DNA of 64,000 nucleotides from Bradysia coprophila (GCF_014529535.1 NW_023503823.1:1178001-1242000), one strand, 5' to 3'; counted from the stretch's first letter, positions 1 through 12,631 are shown. Made by a program: numbers and translations. Notes: generated by a model not told the origin, from the sequence alone.

Positions 1-558
1 ATCAGAAAACATGTCGAATTTCCCTTTTCTCTCACTGTAATATATATTACTCACCGCAGCCCTGGAAAATGAGTCGTTACTTTATTGATGTGAGCGTTGA
101 AACTGAACTTGTGCCTGTGTGGTGGTTAGAATTGTTTGATGTAGGATTTTCCAGTGGAAATAATGACTTGTTTCAGCGGGACGATTTTTTTACATACTAG
201 GGATAGGGACTGTTTATACATCCCGTCCTCACTTTTTGCAAATTTTTAGACCCATATCCGCCCTTGTCCACACGTCTTCTATAACGTATAATGTCCCACT
301 TTCCCCACTCCACCGTTCAAAGAAGACGGAATATATCGACGGTCCCTAGTGGGAGAAAATAGAGAAAATTTCCACTTTTGCAACGATTAAGTCACGGAAC
401 TGAACGTTTTCGGCAGTATGACATATTTTTCTGAAAGACACCATTTTTTTTGATAATAACAAAGCATCGTCATTGTCTCTCTAACGACGAACAACTTAAT
501 TCTGAGCATAACCAGTTATTTAGAGGACAGAGGTATAAAAGTTCTTGTTTGTTTACAG
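1..558. other. non-coding flank, nothing recognised
   Basis: No open frame with coding character and no splice-bounded exon was seen. The DNA is AT-rich and ends at the target-site duplication of the MITE that starts at 559. Confidence 0.5.
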
Positions 559-819
559 CAGAGAAATGATATGCGCGGCCGCTCAAGGCTGGGATAGAAC
601 ACGCCTAACTGCTTTTTTCTGAAAAATTTGAAGACGATGCGACCAGAACGTCAATCATATAAATGTCGTTAACGAAAACGAGATATATCGTTATTAAAAC
701 CAAACTGTCAAAATTTTACATACAAATGTAAAAAAGTTTGACAGTGCAACCGTTCTATGAAAAAGGCAGTCGGGCGTGTTCTATCCCAGCCGTGAGGCGC
801 CGTGCTTATCATTTCTCTG
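559..819. mobile_element. hAT-type MITE, 261 bp
   Basis: The left end CAGAGAAATGAT pairs with ATTTCTCTG at the right. The inverted repeat continues imperfectly for about 60 bp, including a shared GGGATAGAACACGCC block. The element is flanked by gtttacag (551-558) and gtttactg (820-827), an 8-bp duplication with one mismatch. An 8-bp duplication and termini of the form CAGNG are the known hAT hallmarks. There is no transposase frame inside, so it is non-autonomous. Confidence 0.75.
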
Positions 820-2003
820 GTTTACTGACGATCGTTTACTAACAGTAACATGATGAGTTAATCCGATACCGTTAATAAGATGTGCGGGTCGCCCCACTCG
901 CCCCAAGTTATCCATTCGAAATACAAAGCAAAATTTTTAAAATCCGAGTTTTGTGTGATAGCTCATTAATTAGTTGCTTAATACAAAATATTTGCAAGCA
1001 ATGAACGACAACATCGAACATCCTAAAAGTATTTTTCGTGACTGTATTAGTCATTAGTTTCCGACTATAATGCATCCATCGTTGATGAACATTTATAACA
1101 ATATCGATCTCATTAATGTATCACAACGTTCCAGCCCACAAAAATCCCTCGTCTCAAATGAGCGAAAACCTTTTAGCTATACACATCCTCTGAAAATTCT
1201 TTACGATTTTATAATGAACAAATTCACACGGTATTTAAACCATCATCACAAGCGTATTAAACATACCAAACGATTTTAATAGTGTGGCATAATGTGGTAA
1301 AATTTCAAAGGAACAAAATAAAATGTCATCATCATTCCGATGTCTCTCAAATTAAAAAACTGAGCTAACAAGAACAGACCAAAAAAAAACTGTGTGTGTA
1401 GTGTATACATAGAAAATGTTTTTATTTGAAAATTCCTAACATTCTATGTGCGGTGAAAGCCCTTGATGATCCAGTAGTCGTATTGTTTTACGTGAAACGT
1501 TGACTACTGACTCGGAAAAAAGAAACAGCATCAACATAGAAGTATCAAAGTTACAAAGTGAACAAAGAAAAGGCAACAAAAATATGCACCGAGTGTGTGT
1601 AATAACTCTAAATCAACAGGAAAATGAAAGAAATACGAAACGGTTTTTGCTAGATTTTGTGAGAATATCAAATCGCTTTGAATGCTTTGCCTGTCTGGCA
1701 ATATATCCATGGAAATATAAATATAACAAAATAATATGATTGGTGTGTGATGTAACACATATTTGTCATGTCATGTCATCGTACGTCACATCAACTGTCA
1801 CATCAATATTTAAGTGATCAAAAATTTTATGTTTCTTCTCTCATAAATATCTGATCTGTTTTCGTAATTCTGATGGACAACCTTCGACCTTTGCATCGGG
1901 TTGACAATTTTCACATCTATTGATCGAAACGTTACAGGTACCCTTAGACTTATACACAAATGTAACCACATAACAGAACTTTTGTGTCTGGTTTAGGTTT
2001 TGT
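820..2003. other. non-coding, nothing recognised
   Basis: AT-rich sequence with only short chance open frames. No exon with convincing splice sites was seen. Small insect regulatory elements cannot be excluded. Confidence 0.4.
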
Positions 2004-2330
2004 GTGAGGTACGGGAAAACAGGAAACGTAGGAAAATATGCAGTTTTTCTTGCTTTCTCGCCCATAACTACTGTTGTATGTGCAAACCAGATTTTCTTAA
2101 AAATTTGGTTTCGTCTCGTCAATACCTTTCTTTTGATGTATCACACACGATTTTTGAGCGAAAACATCCAGAGATATGCTTGAAAAAATAGTGGAAAACA
2201 GGAAAAAATAAACAAAACAAAAACACTGTTCCGGTTCCCGTTGAGTCGAGACAACGTTTTTACGCTAGAAAGTTAGATGTATCAAAACAGTCGGCGTATT
2301 TGCCTGCTTCCCTCTATTTTAAATTTATTT
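2004..2330 (+). repeat. dispersed repeat, copy 1
   Basis: Blocks of this stretch recur in the same order and orientation at 33236-33815: gggaaaacaggaaa, then ttgtatgtgcaaac, then tttcgtctcgtcaatacctt, then aaaacagtcggcgtatttgc. The second copy is longer because it has an extra internal insertion and a second copy of the central block. The short frames inside are not conserved as protein. The family is unrecognised. Confidence 0.65.
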
Positions 2331-2676
2331 TCTCCTGATTTCTAATTATATTTAACTTTCAGGGTCAGCGTTTAAAGATGCGTTGCCCATTGATCGTGTT
2401 ACACTGTTACAGGTCTCGCATTTTAAATTTCGTTCTTCTCTTGTTGCGTCAGCCCGAATCGATGTTATTGTTGCCACATTTTGAGAGCCCAACTGTGTTT
2501 AGATATTTCCCTTTTACGCACCTGAGGGCTTTTCTTGCAAAATTGTTCATCTTGAGAATGGATTTGAGCGAACCAGTCGTTTCTCTCATTTTTTACTTTT
2601 AAAGTAAAGAGTAAAGTTCATTAATTCGGAAAATGGTAAAAATGGTGGTAAACCATGGTAAATGGGAAAATTGTAC

Positions 2677-3631
2677 TGAGGGATTCTTTTGAAAAACAGC
2701 CTACCGAAATCGGACGCATTTTCCAGTGGACTTTTTTATATGTGCCTAGAAAGGACTTCGACCCTAGAAACCAAAACCACTTTCAAAAAAATTCTTCGAA
2801 GCTTTTGTGACTGGTGAAAGGTGATCAAAAACCGAAAACTTGCACTTTTCTTACCAAAATTTCTCCGGGTACACGAGCCGTACATGGTCTTGTGGGGTGT
2901 CATTAGAAAGGTAATCACATGTACTATTGAGCCAAATAGAGACTCATTGGTTTCAAAATTAATCCACACTGAAATATGTGCAGTTGAAGTTTTCAACAGA
3001 AAACTTGCACTTTTCTTACCAATATTTCTCTAGTTACACGAGCTGTACATGGTGGTGTGGGGTATCATTTGAAAGGTAATTTTATGTGCTTTTGGGCCAA
3101 ATAGGGTCTTATGGGGTTTGGATGCATATGCGATGAAATATGAGAAGTTGAAATGTTTAAGTGCCCACATTTCATCGCATATGCATCCAAACCCCATAAG
3201 ACCCTATTTGGCCCAAAAGCACATAAAATTACCTTTCAAATGATACCCCACACCACCATGTACGGCTCGTGTAACTAGAGAAATATTGGTAAGAAAAGTG
3301 CAAGTTTTCTGTTGAAAACTTCAACTGCACATATTTCAGTGTGGATTAATTTTAAAACCAATGAGTCTCTATTTGGCTCAATAGTACATGTGATTACCTT
3401 TCTAATGACACCCCACAAGACCATGTACGGCTCGTGTACCCGGAGAAATTTTGGTAAGAAAAGTGCAAGTTTTCGGTTTTTGATCACCTTTCACCAGTCA
3501 CAAAAGCTTCGAAGAATTTTTTTGAAAGTGGTTTTGGTTTCTAGGGTCGAAGTCCTTTCTAGGTACCTATAAAAAGTTCCACTAGAAAACACGCCCGATT
3601 TCGGTAGGCTGTTTTTCAAAAGAATCCCTCA
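2677..3631. mobile_element. 955-bp foldback (long inverted repeat) element
   Basis: Two 463-bp arms (2677-3139 and 3169-3631) are almost identical reverse complements around a 29-bp loop (3140-3168). Only scattered substitutions separate the arms, for example the sequence near 2735 against its partner near 3565. The ends read TGAGGGATTC and GAATCCCTCA. No clear target-site duplication is visible. Mirror-image open frames of about 86 codons in the two arms are a consequence of the palindrome and not genes. The element may be a foldback transposon or a large palindromic MITE. Confidence 0.85.
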
Positions 3632-5550
3632 CTGTGTTATTGGAAATGGTGACGAAGAGGATTAATCTTAGAGTAAACTTGAGACGGACATGTATAACTT
3701 TCATAAAGTCGATGTGCTTGTGATATCAGTCAGAGAAATTGTAACTGACCCAATTTTCCTATAGTCTGCAAACATATATTTCCTCGTCAGGAAAATCTTT
3801 AACAAAACGACTTTTACACCATGATTTTAACAATGGAGCCATTAGTAGCCTATGCACAATGTGCATGTCTTGTTAGCTGCCAAGAAAGTCCTTATCGGAT
3901 AAGGCTTATCCTTATAAAGCATCGAAACGCGGTGACGTTACCTACTTGGTCTTGGTATTCCTGGTTATTCTACACAATATGTACATATCTTTTGACTTGA
4001 TAATTTCCTAAACCAGTTCAACGAAATAGGAAAACAATTTTCAGATTTTAGTCTCTTCGTAAGGTTACTATGCCTCTACTACTCGTGACAGTTTTGGATT
4101 TAGGAATTAAAAGTTGTAGCAGAATTGCAACTTGAATATAGTTTCGTTCATTCATTGAATAATTGAAATATTATTTCGGGTAATCCTTTATGCATAGAAG
4201 CTTCATTCTCATTACCTATAATGCCGTTTATCAATACTTATGTACTGTCACTAATTATTCAATTATTAAAAAGTATTACCAAAGCTAAGCTATTCCAATC
4301 GTACACGTTTTCCGGTAAACCAATTCAGGTTAACGATAAATACTTGTAGTCGAACATTCATTAACTGTTATCGAAAATCCACCTTTTAACAATTTCTGGG
4401 CAACTCTAACGTTAATTTATCAACGAAAATTACTCATTCAATTGAATAATATCTGGTTCTGATACGATATCATAATTACGTTAAAGAGTAATTGATTTCA
4501 GGTCGTCCGGCTCAAAAAAACAAAAAAAAAAAAACAAAATACGTAAACGTTATGCTGGTTGTTGGCTTTTTTTTTCGTGGAAAGCTGAAAGCACCGTTTC
4601 AGTTAAAACGACAAAGGTTAAAATTAATTAAGGTCAGCAATGCCATTGTGTATATGGAATTTATGTGTGTGCGGTCTTTTGTTCAACAATTTTTTATTTT
4701 CATAATTCAAAGAGATTAAGCTAAACAAATATATGTTTGGGTAATGTAGATTATCTCGTGTTCTGTGTTGTATATATGTTGTGTTGTTGTATTACTTTTT
4801 TTGTGGATTCATCCACTTTTCTAAACACATTATGTGAATACACATATTACCTGGCTCGTATTTCGTTTATTCCCTCAATATATGATTTGAAGGTACGGTG
4901 GTATATACACACATTTTCGGCCAAACAAAAAATTATTGTTAATTGGTTTTTGTTTGTGTTTGATTTTTTAAATTACCAAAACGACAGGTTCAATTATTCA
5001 TGTTCATAATGATACGAACAATAAACTGAACATTATGTGTGTGGTTTTTGTGTGATCATTTCAAATGCTTTTAAACAGCCATAGCTATGGCATTATTTTC
5101 GGATGGTTTTTATTAAATTAATTTCTCCAATTAATATTGATTTCAATTTTTAATGAATATTCAGTGTTATTCGGTACAATATTAGCAATGGTTAATTCGG
5201 AGTTGATTGGGTAGTGGTGTTGTAAAAATTAATAATGTGAAATTTTACATTGAAATTTCGTATTGTGATAATAACAAAACAAAGGCTGGGCTATGCTCTC
5301 GTACACAAACAAATCGATTAAAATTTAATTTATCGGGAAAATTTAGATCCGCTTAGATCGGGAGAAGTGACCAAATATTCTACGCAGTGTGTAATCAGAC
5401 CCTTAAAATACAAATTCCTCTAATGGAGTATATCTAGACCTAGAAAAAACAGTTTTCGTGATTCTTACTTTGTTAATTTAATATAGAAAAGTAGATCTTC
5501 ACTGATGGCATGTAATACGTTACTAGAGATGAAAAGTTAAAAAGTGATGA
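3632..5550. other. non-coding, nothing recognised
   Basis: AT-rich DNA with poly-A and poly-T runs (for example near 4506-4535). A short palindrome around cttatcggataaggcttatcc lies near 3890-3915. No supported exon. Confidence 0.4.
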
Positions 5551-5767
5551 TGTGCACAAAAATCATGATTCAATGTTCATGCTCAAACATATGTGCAAAC
5601 TTTGCTTTGATCCGCTCAAGTGGTGGCCTCGGTGGTGGCTTTTGCTAAAGAAACCACTGACTCGCCACGAGTTAAGCAAGTTTGGTGATGAGTTGAAATT
5701 TCATTTCGACTATGATTCGCCAGACTTGTTCGTGTGCAAATCGGTATATTGTTCAGAGCATTGTATC

Positions 5768-5880
5768 GAGTACCACTGTCGCCATGACCTGATGAGAAAT
5801 TGTATTTTTGAACTGCATATTAATGCAAAACGTCGAGAGACGTATTTAAACTTTCTCTAAGATTGAAACAGTGGTCGAAT
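5768..5880 (+). repeat. dispersed repeat shared with 36771-36885
   Basis: The stretch beginning taccactgtcgccatgacc and ending near gattgaaacagtgg aligns over about 110 bp with gccactatcgccatggcc to gatcgaaacagtggcag at 36771-36885. An open frame of 102 codons overlaps it at 5552-5860, but the frame is not kept in the second copy. I therefore read this as a dispersed non-coding repeat. Confidence 0.55.
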
Positions 5881-6057
5881 GTACACACAAAATTCATTAG
5901 TCTTTTTTGTACACGAAGAAAAGGTTTTCTACAGAATGAAATATGATTTCTATACACAAGAAAAGAGGTTTGGAAAAAGTGACAGTTTTTCTTCTAAGTT
6001 TTTCTTACTCCAACTATCTCACTGGAAAATCTAAATTTTGGGGTTTAGAGTCGTGAG

Positions 6058-6262
6058 CTACAAATGTAACTTCAACAAGAAGTTGTGAGTCGATCTTGGG
6101 TCCAGTGTATTTTGCAAGAATAATGTCTTCTCTAACTACAAACTAATTTAATTTCAAATGTTTCAACAAGAAGCTGTGAGTCGATCTCGGTTAAGAATAT
6201 TTTCTCCTCTAACTAAAACAAGCTAAATTAGTTGCAAATGAAGCGGTGAGTCAAAATCGACA
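6058..6262 (+). repeat. degenerate tandem repeat, three units of about 80-95 bp
   Basis: The motif aagttgtgagtcgatct, with a preceding acaaatgt...tcaacaag block, occurs near 6060, again near 6155 (aagctgtgagtcgatct), and in shorter form near 6234 (aagcggtgagtcaaaatcg). The units have diverged and do not encode a conserved protein. Confidence 0.55.
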
Positions 6263-8499
6263 CAACTGGATGAAATTCTCTTTATATTGTAATATACCGA
6301 ACAAAGAACTCAAATACACTTCGCTATGCAGTCTTTATAAATTCTTTACTACCAAAACACATATCTCTTTAGCAGGTTCTGTTCGGTCAAGATATACAAA
6401 TTGAAAATCAGTCATAAAATTGTCATGGAAGAATTCGCTACAAAAACCAACGATCCCACAGGCTTTAAAAAAAATAAAAACGTTTCTGTGTTAATGCAAC
6501 AGCCTGCCAGGCAAATAGCTGCATTCACGAAAACAAAAACACCGAAAACAATTATTCAATTACTCTACCTGAAGTTCAGCTCAATAAATTGTTCCCAATT
6601 AAAAACAACAAAATCTTTTATGAATGAATTCCTTACCACTTGTTCTTTTCGATTAAAACACGCTCACCAAGAAATGTACGGATGTACGTAAAACACACAA
6701 CAGGGTACTTGTAGCGCTTGTACTTACGAGATATAATTACATAAAGTCATACACATTTTCTTCTCCTCTATCCAACAAAAAGAACATTTAAAATTCCATT
6801 TGCAATAAAAAAAAAGTTCTTCAAAACGGCATTTATAGATCTTGCATTTCAAACGATTTTATTGCAGTCGTTGCATTTATAAATTCTCTTTACCGTTCCT
6901 AAGTTGTAGTTGAAGGATACACGATACAAAAAGCTTAACACACAGAGCTGAATCCAGTTTCTCAATATATATTGTGGTTCAACAGGCGATGGATATATAC
7001 ACATTTTTGCATGATAAATCCAGCCTGATTGTTAAATGGAGTTTTATTGCAGATATATGGTAATCCACATGAAATGCATTTATTTGGGAAATATATATCG
7101 AATGAGAAACTCTGTGTACGGTGTGCGGTTATAGTTTCATATAATTTAACCAAAATACAGAGATTCCTATCGTTTTCACCTCTCAGAAAATGGCATTTAC
7201 GTGCATACAATGAAAATTATAATTTAACAATTTTATCTGCCGTATATATAATTTCACTAACGAACGGTCCTTGAACGGTTCTGCACTCTCTAATCGATTT
7301 AACAAAAAAAAAATTATATGCAAGGTACGAGAGTATGTATATAAAATGTTTAATTAAACGAATTCCATGTGGCAGATATACATTTTATCTGTTTATAATA
7401 TTTCAAAGATCTGTAAAAACAACACAAACATATTATAATGTGATATTCTCTCAGCCAAGTGAAACTAGTGTATAAATATAAATTGTGTCTGATGAATAAA
7501 AACTGATGCAAGTTTCATTGGAACCTGTTTCGAAATGGGGCTTTTTTTCGCTTCGTCTTCTTTATCACAATATTCCTTTCTTAATCTTGCCAACTATTTA
7601 CGTAAAATGTTTTTTAAGTTTCTTGCATTTGCAAATAAGTCAACTTTTTTTCTTCTCCCTCATTGAATTCACACTCACGACCACACGTTTTGATTTTGTA
7701 AACCTTTTATTAACTAGATTTAATTTATTGTTATCGGCGTCCGGGCAATTAAAAAAAATGCGGAGTGCAGTTTCTTTACATTGTTTTAAACAAGTGAATA
7801 TAAATAAATGCTGCCGTGAAAATGCTTGACAACAGCTCGGACAGTAGGGAACGTTGATTTTTCTTCTCTTATAAGTTGTGATTATGAACAAGCTCTAATC
7901 TGCTTTACGTGACAAAAGCCCTCGTTCTTTATTGTTTCTCGAGGCACTCTCTTTATGGACTTCGTAGAGACAATATAAATAAACGGAACACATCGGACGA
8001 GAGATTTGGTATACAAGAAAAATGATTTTGGTACGAAAAACTAAATGCAACTCGCGCTGACGAAGGAATTTTTAGAAAAATATTGTCAGGAAGATAACAT
8101 GAAATCAGTTGGCTGGTAATGAGAGAGAATGACTTTAAATTAACAAAAAATTAAAGAAGGTCGACAGAGGTCTTAAAATACAGAAGCTTGCAGATATCAC
8201 ACAGACACCAATACAATTCAACAAATATAGTAACACATTAACGAACCAAGTAACCGAATACAATATCTTAGTTCCCTGACAAAGTCTACTGATTGTAGTC
8301 AAAAGCTAGGAAAAATAAATAAAATTAAAATCTAAAACCACGCATTCTAGTTATTAAACAATGAATAAGATAACTGTTTCCTTTTTCGATATTACATAGA
8401 GAATCTGCTACTTCATTTGATATACGCGTAATTTCAATATATTTACGTGTTACGGCATGTTTCATTTTCATTTACATTTCCTAATTACGTAAAGCATTG
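6263..8499. other. non-coding, nothing recognised
   Basis: AT-rich stretch with only short open frames of random character. Nothing with splice-bounded coding features was seen. Confidence 0.4.
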
Positions 8500-8501
8500 T
8501 A

Positions 8502-8607
8502 CTTACGAGGTTCCAAGTTGTTATTTGACAAGTGGGGAATACAGCCCCCCCTTCGGGTCGGGCTGTAACACCCCACTTATCAAATACACAACTTGGAACC
8601 TCGGAAG
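8502..8607. mobile_element. palindromic MITE, TA-flanked (Tc1/mariner-type)
   Basis: The arm CTTACGAGGTTCCAAGTTG at the left pairs with CAACTTGGAACCTCGGAAG at the right. The inverted repeat runs through agtggg/cccact to a GC-rich centre, acagccc...gggctgt. TA dinucleotides flank both ends (8500-8501 and 8608-8609), as expected for Tc1/mariner-derived MITEs. There is no internal coding. Confidence 0.65.
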
Positions 8608-8639
8608 TAATATACTATTACGCAAAATCTTTTGATTCG

Positions 8640-10691
8640 TTAGTTTTGACATACGTTTAATATAGGACCGAACACGTCTTAGTTCTTTGCTTATTTCATT
8701 GTTTTTTGTAACAGCTCTATTTCCAACAAGCTCATCTTTAAACAACGGGAAAATCAAACAAAACCAGTAAACCTCGATCGAAAAAAATTTTGAATGAGAG
8801 TTCCAAGTACGCTGGAGGCATATCCAAACTCACCCTTTGTCGAAAGAACCAGTGTGATCGCGATTCACCAGTCACATTTGCACAAATGTTGTGACACATC
8901 TCTGACTTCTTTTAACCATCCTCCAAAACAATCCACTGTGAAAGTGGAAAGTCACAAACCAATAATGACCACATATGCGTATGGCGTCGTTTCGTTCCAC
9001 AGCTGAGCACGCCTCGTTTGATGATATTGGATTTGCGTAATGCATAATGATCCTCGACACCAAGGCACAATGCTCACACCATCCACTCTTGATGAGTCAG
9101 GGCAATGTGAATGTGGTGTGACTATTCCTGTGATTTTTCTGCATTTCAACCCGTCATGGCCGAGTTCATCCAGATAGTAAGACGAAGCGAGATTGCTGGT
9201 CGACGAGTGTCTCAAGATTAGAGAACCGAAAAGTATTCAACCGATCGTCGGATTCTTTTTCGAAAACCGCAAATAAACGAGCGTTGTCAATCAAATTACT
9301 TCGTGGCAAATGCAATTTTTGTTTGATCCACTGGTCTGATAGCAACGAAGGTAACTCGTCAGCTGTGTTAAGTTTTTGTTGCGTGTCGATACATGATCGG
9401 TATGCAAATCCTCCAAATTCTCTTAGGTCCTTTTGTGATTGACAGCCAAATTAGGACAGATTGTGATGTTGGGGTAGCGATGTCAATAGGTGAGATAGTA
9501 GTGTACACCTCTTGGCACCGGTTGATTTTTGTAACACACATCCAAAATAAAATCTTTTTTATTGGCGCTACAAAAGTCGAATTTCTGCTACAAAGTTCAT
9601 TCAGATAACGGATTACCGATTATCGGCCATCATGTGTCATTGCCAACGATTTAAAAATAAAGAACAAGCTCTATGTGTAATGTTTCCTTATATACCAAAA
9701 ATCATGGTAACGACAAATAAAGTAAAAGATTTTGAAATCGATCTCTGGAAAACTATTAGATCAAATTAAGTAATAGATCCGAAACTGATGATATCAATGA
9801 CATAATAGTGTATCTTAACTAACGTCATTGGATGATATGCTTGCCGTCTGAAACCAGTTTAAACATTGCCCCAAACAAGACAAGAGATGGACAATCCAGT
9901 TTCTTTTCTGTATTAATATTTTGTCGCTTGATATCAAACCAGCGAGTTTTCATTAAAGAAGTGTTTCTGTAGAACTCTAAAATATTGCTAATAAGGAAAA
10001 AGTACATGGTAATTGACTTTGACTGGTGGATAATTGGCGATCGACTGCAAATTCCTTGATCTTTCCAAGGTGCGGGAAAATATGATGTACGATATATCAC
10101 ATGATGAACAGCACTGACGAGTTCAATTGGGAAGTCAGGAAGTCTCGAAAAGCAGTTTCGCGGATCAGCAGCTGTTGCTTTTGGAGTATTTTTTTTGTGT
10201 CTCAGTTTCGTGTAGAATAGGGATGTGACACATCAGTCAATGAAATGTTTTTGGCTGTGGCATTTTTAATTTGGTCAATGTGTTGTACTTCCGATCTTAA
10301 AAATGTTCCTGCTCGATTCATATTTTGAGATGCCTGTACACTTCATTTTTCATCCTTACGAAGTCAATGCAGGAATTTCATCTTTCAAAAAATTACGCGT
10401 CAATTTCTGATTTTGACTATAACAAGCAATTTATTAAATAAATATTCAAAAGTAACCTCGCATAATCATGTCTATGATTTCGTTGGACAAATCTATTAGA
10501 TCAGCGAGATACGTCAATATTTTTTCCCGAACAGTATGAAAAAATTCCCCACTGTTAACTAAGCTCAAAACACGTGCTTCATATTCATTTGCGCGTTCGA
10601 TGAAAATTGAAAAATCTCGTAAAATTGCGTCTCTCGTTCGAATACTGCGATTATGAATGTACTGCTTGAAATACCGATTGATTTCAACGAG
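8640..10691 (-). pseudogene. decayed BEL/Pao-type retrotransposon Gag region
   Basis: Three open stretches follow one another on the minus strand in the order expected of a Gag polyprotein. The first, from the MITE at 10691 down to a stop at 10445-10447, has about 80 helical, charged codons (includes FKQYIHNRSIRTRD and ILTYLADLIDLSNEIID). The second, about 10200-9825, contains LPDFPIE, then HQSKSITMYFFLISNIL, which resembles the DUF1759 pattern of insect BEL Gag-like proteins. The third, about 9445-9170, contains LREFGGFAYRSC and LPSLLSDQWIKQKLHLP, like the Gag C-terminal part. Stops and frame changes separate them. No protease, reverse transcriptase or LTRs were seen. A motif similarity to a LINE protein (YFPAPWKDQGI) was considered, but the Gag reading explains all three pieces better. 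The assignment rests on remembered family patterns and is tentative. Confidence 0.45.
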
Positions 10692-11015
10692 AATTGAGTT
10701 ACAAACAATTTTTTTTTTTATCGATGGAGAACCTAATTATAAGACACTTTGTCTCGTATCATATGCCAAAAAAAGTTAAAACTTTTTTTATAAATCATTT
10801 TGAAAGTCACAGAAAACACGAAAATTCGAATCGAAATACAAAAATGTTTGATGACATACTGTATTTCTATTCGAATTTTCATGTTTTTAGTGACTTTCAA
10901 AATGATTTATAAAAAAAGTTTTAACTTTTTTTGGCATATGATACGAGACAAAGTGTCTTATAATTAGGTTCTCCATCGATAAAAAATAATAAAAAAATTT
11001 GTTTGTAACTCAATT
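10692..11015. mobile_element. 324-bp palindromic MITE inserted in the Gag-like frame
   Basis: The arms 10692-10839 and 10861-11015 are near-perfect reverse complements around a 21-bp loop. The ends are AATTGAGTTACAAACAA and its complement. On the minus strand the coding-like stretch that runs from 10690 to 10447 begins exactly at its border, so the insertion appears to break an older open frame. No certain target-site duplication is visible. Confidence 0.75.
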
Positions 11016-11326
11016 TGGTGTCTTTGATGCTGAAAATATTTCAGCAACGATGGCCTGAACAGCAATCGATATGTGAAGTATGTTCTAGTGAGCATACCCT
11101 TATAAGATTTAAGATTGTTCGGGGTGAAACTTGCCTAGTCGTTCCGAATATAGACCTGAATCTGGATCTGAATCCATACTTAAGAATTTCTTACTAATAA
11201 ATTTATTTACGTCCAGAAAGTTTTACGAAAAAAATTTGACTGACTGAGTTAAGTAAGTGAAGCCCACCATAGGCTGCTATATAAATTTTGAGAGAAAATT
11301 TAAATTTCATTGAGTGTATGTAAGGC

Positions 11327-11455
11327 CCAAGGTAAATATAGTGAGGAGGTAATGCATATACAACCGAATCAGATGTGCAGTGGCACGAAAGTTTGCTATA
11401 AACGCCATCTCTCCCTGTCTTTAAAATAACAAAATTGGCCCATATATTTACCTTG
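11327..11455. mobile_element. short MITE-like inverted repeat, 129 bp
   Basis: The left end CCAAGGTAAATATA pairs exactly with TATATTTACCTTGG at the right end. The interior is non-coding and unrelated to the arms. No clear target-site duplication is visible. Confidence 0.5.
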
Positions 11456-11504
11456 GTAAAGTCAACAACTTGTCAACTATCGATTGTCGTCTATCAACAG
11501 GGTA

Positions 11505-11647
11505 AAGGCCAACACACACTAGCATCTACTGTCAGTTGGTAATATGATATTTCTATTGTTAAAACCGGCTTTAACCGATTTTAGCTGATTTAAACAATAG
11601 AATTATCGTATTCCCGATGACACTAGATTCTAATGTGTGTAGGCCCT
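11505..11647. mobile_element. TA-flanked MITE, about 143 bp
   Basis: The ends AAGGCCAACACACACTA and TTCTAATGTGTGTAGGCCCT are imperfect inverted repeats that extend about 55 bp to aatatttctattgtt-like and aacaatagaa sequences around a small centre. TA lies on both sides (11503-11504 and 11648-11649), which fits a Tc1/mariner-derived MITE. Confidence 0.6.
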
Positions 11648-12631
11648 TAAGTCTATTGAATCACTTCGTTCGGGCTACAACTAGCGAAATTGCCTAAAAT
11701 CTACCGTCCACAACAGATACGTAAACAACTATCGCGGCTAATTAGAAAAAGCAGAAAAGGTAAAGCTACCAAAACTTAAATGCATTTTTACCAAACTTTC
11801 CTCCCCAATCTTACCGAATATCATGAATTTTGCAAATGAATCCATCAAATTATCAATTTGTTTAATGTAAAATCAGAACTAATCTAATATCGTTAATAAC
11901 ACGTCACGTTGAATTATGCATAAAGACGTTATGTGTTTGTGTTATAGAATTAAACTCGACGCCGCCATACATGGGAGATTGGTAGGTGTATATAGCTAAG
12001 ATACATCTAAATACATCAGCATCGAAGCCGTGGAAAATAGAGAATTGCTGTGGTAATCTAATTATAAGTTTCGGTTGACACTTTGCACACCTCTGAACCT
12101 AAGCCGTTGAATATGTTTACAGTCTATGTGTGTAAAGTGGCTCTGATTAAAATTGCAAGTGTTATATGAGGCTCTAACAGAATTTTATACACCATCGTCA
12201 TTGTCATTTAAATTACTTAATTTAGGAAAAAAAAGAGGGATAAAGGTATAGACTATAATTAAGTGAACATTTTTGTCTTTCACGAAGCATTAAACACGCA
12301 CATTCACATAATATTCTGATGGTGATGGTCCCGGACAAGAACATTTATTTTGTTTTAATTATAACATCTACCGTTAAATGTTTAGCGATTTTAGTTTTTA
12401 ATCAAGACTTAGAAGGGAAATTTATTTGTGGTGTGCTGACCAATAAATTATACAGCAAATCTAAACATTTACACCCTCTACCACCCACCATCCATGTATT
12501 TTTTTAATGACTGGTCTGACTGCTTGAGTGATAAACCATAACAAAACTTGTGAACTGATTGTATGGAAATTTTCTAATTACTAAACATTCTTTAAAGGAG
12601 ATATCGTCAACATTCCTCCAGAAATTAGCAT

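Noticed and set aside
2736..3572. Pair of mirror-image 86-codon frames
   Set aside because: They are the two arms of the foldback element, and symmetry alone produces both frames.
5552..5860. 102-codon plus-strand open frame with several Cys and His
   Set aside because: Starts at GTG, has no recognisable domain, and its 3' part is a dispersed repeat whose second copy (36771-36885) does not keep the frame.
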